A DNA stretch of 27,906 nucleotides from an uncultured Clostridia bacterium (lineage in GTDB: Bacteria > Bacillota > Clostridia > TANB77 > CAG-508), in assembly GCA_934141445.1 (NCBI GenBank), contig CAKPCF010000024.1, positions 1 through 27,906 of the forward strand, given 5' to 3'. Within the stretch, counting starts at the first letter, position 1; each line of letters opens with the position of its first letter. This document shows positions 8,782 through 14,187 of the stretch, in pieces. The notes below the pieces were generated by a model. That model made no database searches. It worked only from the letters and a program-made list of their open reading frames with translations, and had not been told where the DNA came from. The translations under genes and the position numbers were made by a program.

Positions 8782-9216
8782 CTATTTCTTTTTTATTATT
8801 CTAATAATTTTATCTAAAAATCTTTTTAATGCACTTTGATTTTTATATACTACAATTTCTGTGTTCTGACATATATCTTCTTGCTTTTTCTTAAATAAAT
8901 TATCAGGATTATACTTTTCTAGCAATTCTTGACTTTCTTTGTCATTTTTAGTAATTTCATCTAAAGCTTCTTGCTTTTCCTGCTGTGTAGTACACCAATA
9001 ATTAAGGTTAATCATTGTTAATAATACTATTGTTTTTCTTTTTAAATTTTGTTCTATCAAAGGTGTCTCTATATCTATTTTAGGTTTATACTCTTTTAAT
9101 CTTTCATTTTTCAAAAATTTTCTAATACTTTCCGGTACTTTTTTTCTAGAATCTTCATCTAATAGTTCTAGTATTTCATATACTTCAGAATAAGCCATCA
9201 AAGTATCTATTGTCAT
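8782..9216 (-). CDS. Small hypothetical protein, first gene of the unit
   Basis: This encodes a 144-residue soluble protein. I chose the ATG at 9216 rather than an upstream start at 9258 because AAAGGAG (9226-9232) is 9 nt before it. It has an N-terminal helical part (YSEVYEILELLDEDS), a central INLNYWC segment, and a C-terminal NPDNLF motif followed by a basic tail ending in KKK. The pattern resembles small uncharacterised proteins that are common in Clostridia, often beside variable cargo genes. That resemblance is from memory and no function is known to me. Its promoter is at 9249-9277, and the 726-residue gene starts 7 nt after its stop. Confidence 0.7.
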   Translation of the reverse strand: MTIDTLMAYSEVYEILELLDEDSRKKVPESIRKFLKNERLKEYKPKIDIETPLIEQNLKRKTIVLLTMINLNYWCTTQQEKQEALDEITKNDKESQELLEKYNPDNLFKKKQEDICQNTEIVVYKNQSALKRFLDKIIRIIKKK

Positions 9217-9248
9217 TTGTTCTTTCTCCTTTGTAACAATATATTTAA

Positions 9249-9277
9249 AGTATAGCAATAAATATATATTTTTACAA
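9249..9277 (-). promoter_or_regulatory. Promoter of the two-gene unknown operon
   Basis: On the minus strand, TTGTAA (9272-9277) and TATACT (9249-9254) are spaced by 17 nt. The -10 lies about 32 nt upstream of the ATG at 9216. Confidence 0.6.
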
Positions 9278-9323
9278 TATGTTTAAATTATCTTTTCTAA
9301 TGTGTTAATAATGTGATAAACAA

Positions 9324-9365
9324 TAAAAAAAGCAATAAGCAAAATCTTCTGAAATGCTTATCGCT
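9324..9365 (-). terminator. Hairpin with T-tract
   Basis: An 11-bp stem with one mismatch (AGCGATAAGCA with TGCTTATTGCT) and a loop of about 13 nt is followed on the minus strand by seven T. No gene ends here. It is preceded by the promoter-like site at 9379-9408, so it may bound a very short transcript or insulate the operon promoter at 9249. Confidence 0.6.
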
Positions 9366-9378
9366 ATAACTTTTTATA

Positions 9379-9408
9379 AGTATAATCGAACAATATTGCA
9401 GTTGCCAA
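9379..9408 (-). promoter_or_regulatory. Promoter-like site before the short hairpin
   Basis: On the minus strand, TTGGCA (9403-9408) and TATACT (9379-9384) are 18 nt apart. Initiation near 9372 would yield an RNA of about 50 nt consisting mainly of the hairpin at 9331-9365. Confidence 0.35.
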
Positions 9409-9436
9409 TCAATTTGATAAAATTATTTCATAGGTA

Positions 9437-9458
9437 GAGTGGCAAAAGAGTGGCAAAC
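9437..9458 (+). repeat. Two tandem 11-bp repeats beside tRNA-Phe
   Basis: GAGTGGCAAAA is followed at once by GAGTGGCAAAC, and a third TGGCAA word (inverted) lies at 9403-9408. An 11-bp period puts the copies on one face of the helix, as in protein-binding arrays such as integrase arm sites. No integrase gene is present. Confidence 0.6.
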
Positions 9459-9463
9459 AAAAA

Positions 9464-9498
9464 AATAAGCATTTACTAAAAACTAGCAAATGCTTATT
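9464..9498 (-). terminator. Terminator of the tRNA-Val/Asp/Phe operon
   Basis: A perfect 11-bp stem (AATAAGCATTT with AAATGCTTATT) is followed on the minus strand by a run of T. It begins 4 nt after the encoded CCA of tRNA-Phe, the expected place for the operon terminator. Confidence 0.85.
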
Positions 9499-9501
9499 CA
9501 G

Positions 9502-9577
9502 TGGTGGCTCGAAGTGGAATCGAACCACTGACACGGGGATTTTCAGTCCCCTGCTCTACCAACTGAGCTATCGAGCC
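9502..9577 (-). tRNA. tRNA-Phe (GAA)
   Basis: This 76-nt cloverleaf has acceptor GGCTCGA/TCGAGCC, discriminator A and an encoded CCA. The anticodon arm GGGGA-CTGAAAA-TCCCC shows anticodon GAA, and the T arm contains GGTTCGATTCC. It is the last gene of the tRNA operon. Confidence 0.97.
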
Positions 9578-9618
9578 TTTATATAAAAAATATCTAGTAA
9601 AATGCTAGATATTTTTTA

Positions 9619-9695
9619 TGGCGACCTGGAACGGGCTCGAACCGTCGACCTCCGCCGTGACAGGGCGGCATTCTAACCAACTGAACTACCAGGCC
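9619..9695 (-). tRNA. tRNA-Asp (GTC)
   Basis: This 77-nt cloverleaf has acceptor GGCCTGG pairing with CCAGGTC (one G-U), discriminator G as expected for Asp, and an encoded CCA. The anticodon arm CCGCC-CTGTCAC-GGCGG gives GTC. It is the middle gene of the operon. Confidence 0.97.
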
Positions 9696-9700
9696 AAAAA

Positions 9701-9776
9701 TGGTGGTCGCTATAGGGCTCGAACCTATGACCTCCTGCTTGTAAGGCAGATGCTCTCCCAGCTGAGCTAAGCGACC
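9701..9776 (-). tRNA. tRNA-Val (TAC)
   Basis: This 76-nt cloverleaf has acceptor GGTCGCT/AGCGACC, discriminator A and an encoded CCA. The anticodon loop CTTACAA gives TAC. It is the first gene of the operon, 30 nt after the -10 element. Confidence 0.97.
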
Positions 9777-9805
9777 ATTTTGTTTGTCTGTAACTGACAA
9801 GTAAT

Positions 9806-9834
9806 ATTCTACTAAACTTTTTATTATTTGTCAA
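9806..9834 (-). promoter_or_regulatory. tRNA operon promoter (proximal)
   Basis: A consensus TTGACA (9829-9834) and TAGAAT (9806-9811) with a 17-nt spacer sit immediately upstream of tRNA-Val. Confidence 0.85.
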
Positions 9835-10082
9835 TACATTTTTTAAATTTTTTATTTATTTTTTACTTCTACTTTTTAAGTTATATTTAATAAAAAATTT
9901 AAACTTTTGTGTTCCCTTGAACGAGTTTTATTTTAGCAAAAGTTTTATACAATGTCAATACTTTTTTTAAACTTTTTTTCATTTTTTTATTTTTACATTT
10001 TTTTACACAATTATTAAAAAAATAACTTATATCTACATTTTTCTTATTTTATGTTAATTTAATGTATTTTGTTTTATAAAAG
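9835..10082. other. Extremely AT-rich intergenic tract
   Basis: This stretch is almost entirely A/T, with long T runs, and contains no credible coding frame. It holds a second minus-strand promoter (9930-9958) and leads directly into the DnaA-box cluster. The A/T content would make it easy to melt. Confidence 0.6.
9930..9958 (-). promoter_or_regulatory. Second minus-strand promoter (distal)
   Basis: TTGACA (9953-9958) and TAAAAT (9930-9935) are 17 nt apart on the minus strand, about 120 nt upstream of the proximal tRNA promoter. It could be a tandem tRNA promoter or drive a small RNA. Confidence 0.65.
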
Positions 10083-10130
10083 TTATCCACTTTTGCTACC
10101 TGTGGATAATGTGGATAACTCTGTGAATAA
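10083..10130. promoter_or_regulatory. Cluster of four DnaA boxes
   Basis: Within 48 bp there is TTATCCACT (10083-10091, 8/9 match) on the plus strand. Three perfect matches to TTATNCACA lie on the minus strand: 10101-10109, 10110-10118 and 10122-10130. Two are directly abutted and the third is 3 nt further on. AT-rich DNA lies on both sides. It looks like an origin-type DnaA-binding array or a DnaA titration/regulatory site, though no dnaA or dnaN gene is in the window. Confidence 0.75.
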
Positions 10131-10349
10131 CTTATTTTACTATATTATTTCTCATATTTTATACACAAAACTTTTGCTCGCTTTTATAGTTTGCATAATT
10201 TTTTGACTTATATATATAATTTATGTAAATCATATTTTATGTTTTTTAGTATCATTTATATATATTGCCATATTTTGGCAGTATTTTTATTTTCTATTTT
10301 TGTGTACAATATATATATCAAATTTAATAATATTAAAGAGGTGATTAAA

Positions 10350-10520
10350 ATGGCAGAAGACAAATTCGTTATTCAGAAAACTAAAAATACTAATCGTAGA
10401 ATTATTATAAGAACAACAGATGAAATGGCTGATGAAATTTTCAGTATAGCAAAAGAAAATGATGTTAGTGTTAATACTCTACTTGTAAACTGTATTAGAT
10501 ATGCTTTAGACCATAGATAA
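10350..10520 (+). CDS. Small Arc/CopG-like ribbon-helix-helix protein
   Basis: This encodes a 56-residue basic protein. I chose the ATG at 10350 because AAAGAGGTGATT (10336-10346) precedes it; the frame is open further upstream but that part is AT-rich leader. A short strand (RRIIIRTTDEM, about 16-26) followed by two helices (MADEIFSIAKENDVS and VNTLLVNCIRYALD) fits a ribbon-helix-helix DNA-binding domain of the Arc/MetJ type, which binds operators as a dimer. It lies alone on the plus strand, 220 nt from the DnaA boxes, and shares a terminator with the convergent orphan gene. RHH proteins of this size often regulate plasmid or mobile-element genes. Its target here is unknown. Confidence 0.8.
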   Translation: MAEDKFVIQKTKNTNRRIIIRTTDEMADEIFSIAKENDVSVNTLLVNCIRYALDHR

Positions 10521-10530
10521 AATATATAAC

Positions 10531-10576
10531 AAAAAAAGCCGTGGCAGGCTTTTACACCTGCCACAGCTTTCTTTTT
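10531..10576. terminator. Bidirectional terminator between convergent genes
   Basis: A 14-bp stem with one mismatch (AAAGCCGTGGCAGG with CCTGCCACAGCTTT) and an 8-nt loop has A and T runs on both sides. It ends the RHH gene and the minus-strand orphan. Confidence 0.85.
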
Positions 10577-11076
10577 TAATCCGACCAATAGGCCAAACTA
10601 TCTTTCCAGTTCGGATACTCCTTATCAAGGAACGCTTTTGCCTCATTAACAGCATTCTTAAACTCAATGCCATTGTAATGGCTATTTCCAATGCTCCACT
10701 TCTTCAAAATGCTTTGCCTCTCATTGTCGCGCACAATCACCTCATAAAATCTATCGTCACTATCAAACTTGTAGTCCCAACAGAATCTCTTCAGCAACCT
10801 AATCGTCGCCTGTGGGTTTTGCCCTCTTAAGAGTGAACCCTTATTAAAATAGACAAGCACTCTTGTCACATCTTTCGGTGTTTTTATCGTATAGTAGTTT
10901 TTCTCCTTTTCATGTCTTTGATATCGCCACCCTCTCGGCAAAATAGCTGTTTCAAACAGTTCATCATCTAATTGAGCACATTTGCAAAATTCAAATCCCA
11001 GAGATTCAAACTGTTGCCGTGCTCCCTCTGTAATCATTCTAGGAAACCGAATCACAATTCTCTTTTCTTCGCTCAT
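10576..11076 (-). CDS. Hypothetical protein, GC-richer orphan
   Basis: This is a 166-residue soluble protein that I do not recognise. It is rich in Arg, Trp, Phe and Tyr, with an N-terminal beta-like segment (KRIVIRFPRM), a central ILPRGWRYQRH stretch and a C-terminal AFLDKEYPNWKDSLAYW. The ATG follows GGAGGT with 8-nt spacing, and a promoter lies at 11123-11150. Codon use is markedly less AT-biased than in the surrounding genes, like the orphan at 175-1239. It sits between two tRNA clusters, a common landing place for acquired DNA. It has its own promoter and terminator, so it is a self-contained unit. Confidence 0.75.
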   Translation of the reverse strand: MSEEKRIVIRFPRMITEGARQQFESLGFEFCKCAQLDDELFETAILPRGWRYQRHEKEKNYYTIKTPKDVTRVLVYFNKGSLLRGQNPQATIRLLKRFCWDYKFDSDDRFYEVIVRDNERQSILKKWSIGNSHYNGIEFKNAVNEAKAFLDKEYPNWKDSLAYWSD

Positions 11077-11122
11077 GTTTAGTTACCTCCATAAGCTCAC
11101 CAATTCATTTTCGAACAACTAC

Positions 11123-11150
11123 ATTATACTACATTTTTCTCAAAAATCAA
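11123..11150 (-). promoter_or_regulatory. Promoter of the 166-aa orphan
   Basis: On the minus strand, TTGATT (11145-11150) and TATAAT (11123-11128) are 16 nt apart, about 46 nt upstream of the ATG. Confidence 0.6.
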
Positions 11151-11207
11151 CTAAAAACGATAAAATAAGCGTATTTGCTTTCTTGCAATACAAATTGTAC
11201 AAAATAA

Positions 11208-11247
11208 AAAAGCACTAAAACCTCAAAATTGAAATCTTAATACTTTT
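11208..11247 (-). terminator. Terminator of the tRNA-His/Gln operon
   Basis: A 17-bp stem built with several G-U pairs (RNA arms AAAAGUAUUAAGAUUUC and GAGGUUUUAGUGCUUUU, 6-nt loop) ends in a T run on the minus strand, 2 nt after the CCA of tRNA-Gln. The wobble pairs exist only in the minus-strand RNA, which fixes its direction. Confidence 0.65.
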
Positions 11248-11249
11248 AT

Positions 11250-11325
11250 TGGCTGGACTGGGTAGATTCGAACTACCGGAATGCCAGAGTCAAAGTCTGG
11301 TGCCTTACCGCTTGGCTACAGTCCA
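11250..11325 (-). tRNA. tRNA-Gln (TTG)
   Basis: This 76-nt cloverleaf starts TGGACTG, with the U1-A72 pair typical of tRNA-Gln. The anticodon arm CCAGA-CTTTGAC-TCTGG gives TTG, the discriminator is G and the CCA is encoded. Confidence 0.96.
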
Positions 11326-11340
11326 ATATATTAAATTAAA

Positions 11341-11418
11341 TGGGGTGGAATATGGGACTCGAACCCATGGTCTCCAGTGCCACAAACTGGCGCGTTAACC
11401 AACTACGCTAAATCCACC
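11341..11418 (-). tRNA. tRNA-His (GTG)
   Basis: This 78-nt cloverleaf has anticodon loop TTGTGGC (GTG) and an encoded CCA. The extra 5' G (G-1) faces discriminator C, the histidine identity element. It is the first gene of the two-tRNA operon. Confidence 0.96.
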
Positions 11419-11452
11419 ATGATTGATAGCACTTTCCTCACAGTGCTTCTTT

Positions 11453-11481
11453 ATTTTAATTCATCTTTTTGAATTTGTCAA
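11453..11481 (-). promoter_or_regulatory. Promoter of the tRNA-His/Gln operon
   Basis: TTGACA (11476-11481) and TAAAAT (11453-11458) are 17 nt apart on the minus strand. A small AGCACT/AGTGCT hairpin follows in the leader before tRNA-His. Confidence 0.8.
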
Positions 11482-11554
11482 TACTTTTTTAAAATTTTTT
11501 AATATTTTTCACCATTACAATTTTTCACCATTTTCAATATTTACATGTAAAATC

Positions 11555-11591
11555 AAAACCTCTAATCATTTCTTTAATAATTAGAGGTTTT
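11555..11591 (-). terminator. Terminator of the S41 protease gene
   Basis: A perfect 12-bp stem (AAAACCTCTAAT with ATTAGAGGTTTT, 13-nt loop) lies 11 nt beyond the protease stop codon at 11603. Confidence 0.8.
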
Positions 11592-11602
11592 AATACTATT
11601 TT

Positions 11603-12862
11603 CTATTTTAAAAGTTCTTTTGCTTTTTCTAATTGTGTATCTGTTGTGTCATTTGAATCTGATGAAGGCAATTCTACTGTATAATCTGGCTCTATTCCAA
11701 CTTGATTTATTTTATTTTCATTTGGTGTAAAATATTCAGCAAATGTTAATTTTAATACACTTCCATCTGTTAATTGAAATACATTTTGAATAACACCTTT
11801 GCCATAAGTCTTTTCGCCTACAATCTTTGCTCTTCCATGATCTTTTAGAGCTCCTGTTAAGATTTCAGATGAACTTGCAGAATAATAGTTTACTAATACA
11901 ACCATATCTGATGTAGTATCAACAGCTTGATTTTGAGCTTTTGTTTCAGTTTTATTTCCATCTGAATCAACTGTATATAATAAAGTCTCATCTTTATCGA
12001 TAAATAAATTAGCTATTTGCAAAGCTTCATCAACAAGACCACCTGTATTATATCTCAAGTCTAAAATAATCTTATTTGCACCTTGTGACTTTAAATCTTC
12101 TAATGCTGTTTTAAGTTCATCAGCACATCCTTCATCAAATGTTAATAAAGAAATATAACCAATATTATTTTCTAGCATTTCACTTTCAACATGATAAATT
12201 TTAACTTCTCTTCTCTCTACTTCAAATTCTTTATATTCGCTACCTCGTGCAACCTTTAATTTAACAGTTCCACCTTCTTTTCCTTTAATTAGTTTTGAAG
12301 CATCTTCTGGTTTTTTACCTAAAAAGTCTTGGTCATCTATAGAAACAATTATATCTTCTGATTTTAATCCAACTTCTTCTGCTGGACTTCCTTTTATTGT
12401 AGATGCAATTACTATATTGCCATCTTCATTTTGACTCATATATATTCCTATTCCATAATAATTTCCTAAAGCAGATTCTTGAAATTCATCCCATTCTTCT
12501 TTAGTATAATATTCAGAATATTTGTCTCCTAAACCATTTACATATCCCTTTATAGTTTCATTTAAAATCTTTTCATTATCAATTTCACCAATATAATATT
12601 TATCAATAACTGATTTAAATGTTTCTAATGATGTAGTTATTGCTTTAATTGTATCACTTGAATCTCCTGTTAAACTTTCTTTATCTACTTTTAAACCTGC
12701 AGCTGAATATTTTTTTGTAACATAAGAAAAAGTACAACTCGCTGTAATAACTACTGTAAGGCAAATAGTTGCTATTATAGCAAATATAAACTTATATCTT
12801 AATTGTTTTTTTTCATAAGAATCCATCAATTTGTTTGTTAGTAAATTACTAACACTCCTCAT
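11603..12862 (-). CDS. S41 (CtpA-type) carboxyl-terminal processing protease
   Basis: This is a membrane-anchored serine protease of 419 residues that would cleave extracytoplasmic proteins at their C-termini. It has one N-terminal transmembrane helix (about 25-46), a PDZ domain (about 135-215, with GIGIYMSQNEDG and GSPAEEVGLKSEDIIVSID), and an S41 catalytic domain. The nucleophile is in YSASSSEI (probably S330), and the general-base lysine is K355 in GEKTYGKG. The start is uncertain: the ATG at 12862 has no upstream ribosome binding site. GAGGAG lies just inside the frame, followed by a small hairpin and an ATG at 12826. It sits downstream of two M23 hydrolases on the same strand after a 118-nt gap. 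CtpA-type proteases are known to degrade peptidoglycan hydrolases, so a link is plausible. Confidence 0.93.
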   Translation of the reverse strand: MRSVSNLLTNKLMDSYEKKQLRYKFIFAIIATICLTVVITASCTFSYVTKKYSAAGLKVDKESLTGDSSDTIKAITTSLETFKSVIDKYYIGEIDNEKILNETIKGYVNGLGDKYSEYYTKEEWDEFQESALGNYYGIGIYMSQNEDGNIVIASTIKGSPAEEVGLKSEDIIVSIDDQDFLGKKPEDASKLIKGKEGGTVKLKVARGSEYKEFEVERREVKIYHVESEMLENNIGYISLLTFDEGCADELKTALEDLKSQGANKIILDLRYNTGGLVDEALQIANLFIDKDETLLYTVDSDGNKTETKAQNQAVDTTSDMVVLVNYYSASSSEILTGALKDHGRAKIVGEKTYGKGVIQNVFQLTDGSVLKLTFAEYFTPNENKINQVGIEPDYTVELPSSDSNDTTDTQLEKAKELLK

Positions 12863-12980
12863 AATTTATTTAGATTTTATTAGTAAGGTAACCTATAAAC
12901 CTTTTTATACATTCTATTCATTTTCAAATTCATTATTATACATTTTGAATTTTTTACAAAAATCCACATAGCAATTTTCA

Positions 12981-14150
12981 TTATGGCAAATAAGGCGTTG
13001 GATTTACTCTCTTACCATTAACCCATATTTCAAAATGTAAATGATATCCTGTTGAATTACCAGTTGTTCCTACACTCATAATTTGTTGTCCTTGTGATAC
13101 TCTATCACCTTTTGAAACAAGTCTTGAACCAGGCATACCATGTGCATAAAGTGTTATTGTGCCATCATCATGTTGAATAATAATATGTTCACCATAGCTT
13201 ACATATTTACCATTAACTTTCTTAGCTTCTGATTTATATACAGTACCCGCCTTAGCAGCTAGTACAGGTGTGCCACCAGCAATTGCAAAATCTACACCAG
13301 TATGTCCCTTATAACCTAAATATCCTGTTGTTATATTTCTCTTTGTTTTTCCAGCAAGTGGACAAATGAAACCTGCTTCACTTGGATTTATAGTAACATT
13401 ACTAGAACTACTACTTTGGCTTTTCTTTACAAGTTCAGCAATTTCTTTTTCTATTTCCTTTTTATATTTTTCTTGTTCTTCCAATTGAGCTTCTAGTGCT
13501 TTTTCTTCTGAACTTAAGTTATTTACAATCTTTTGCTTATCTTTTTTTGTTACAGCTAAAGCATCTTTTTTAGTCTGAATTTTTTCTTTTGCACTATCAA
13601 TTTCTTTTTTTGAGCTTTCTAATTGTGATTTTTCTGATTCTATTGCAACTTTTTCATTATTTATTTGATTTAATAAATCCGTATCATGTTCAGTTAATTT
13701 TTCAATCAAATAATATTTTGAAATAAAATCTGATAAATCCTTTGAGCTGAACAAAACATCTAAATATGTAGTTTTACCTGTTTTATACATAGCAACAAGT
13801 CTTTTTTTCAAAGTTTCTTGATTTTCTTCATATTTCTTTTCTTTTTCTTCTATTTCTTTTTGCTTTTCAGAAATTTGATTATTTAACACATCAAGTTGTG
13901 CTTCTAATGTATCAATTTCATCTTCATAATCACTTATTTGTGAATTTAATCTTGTTATCTGATTTAACTGATCAGTCATCTTTGACTTTACACCAGCAAT
14001 TTCAGAATTCGTTGCATCAATTTTATCTTGAACATCACTTGCTTTATCCTCTAAATCACTCTTTTCTGAAGCATACGAATATATACTTGAAAATATAATA
14101 ATTGCTAATGCAAGCAAAGCTACAAGATTTTTCAAAAGTCTTTTATCCAT
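12981..14150 (-). CDS. Coiled-coil M23 peptidoglycan hydrolase (EnvC/PcsB-like)
   Basis: This is a secreted murein endopeptidase of 389 residues. An N-terminal signal or anchor helix (about 8-27) is followed by a long coiled coil (about 30-245), which contains the MYKTGKTTYLDVLFSS element shared with its upstream paralog. After a Ser-rich linker comes a C-terminal LytM/M23 domain (about 258-389). The zinc and catalytic residues are intact: H283 and D287 in HTGVD, H337 in YAH, and H370/H372 in HLHFE. Unlike E. coli EnvC, it should therefore be catalytically competent. The ATG follows GGAGG and starts 37 nt after the paralog's stop codon. Coiled-coil hydrolases of this build are activated by FtsX in other bacteria. 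Confidence 0.92.
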   Translation of the reverse strand: MDKRLLKNLVALLALAIIIFSSIYSYASEKSDLEDKASDVQDKIDATNSEIAGVKSKMTDQLNQITRLNSQISDYEDEIDTLEAQLDVLNNQISEKQKEIEEKEKKYEENQETLKKRLVAMYKTGKTTYLDVLFSSKDLSDFISKYYLIEKLTEHDTDLLNQINNEKVAIESEKSQLESSKKEIDSAKEKIQTKKDALAVTKKDKQKIVNNLSSEEKALEAQLEEQEKYKKEIEKEIAELVKKSQSSSSSNVTINPSEAGFICPLAGKTKRNITTGYLGYKGHTGVDFAIAGGTPVLAAKAGTVYKSEAKKVNGKYVSYGEHIIIQHDDGTITLYAHGMPGSRLVSKGDRVSQGQQIMSVGTTGNSTGYHLHFEIWVNGKRVNPTPYLP

Positions 14151-14187
14151 CTTTTCCTCCGTTTCTTAAAATTCAAATATTAGTAAT

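Noticed and set aside
9594..9800. A 68-codon minus-strand open frame
   Set aside because: It runs through the tRNA-Asp and tRNA-Val genes; translated tRNA sequence, not a protein.
9835..10190. Chromosomal oriC as a firm call
   Set aside because: DnaA boxes and A/T-rich DNA fit, but there is no strand switch of genes around it and no dnaA or dnaN, so I report only a DnaA-box cluster.
10191..10349. N-terminal extension of the RHH protein
   Set aside because: The extension is AT-rich and hydrophobic by composition, and a strong ribosome binding site marks the ATG at 10350.
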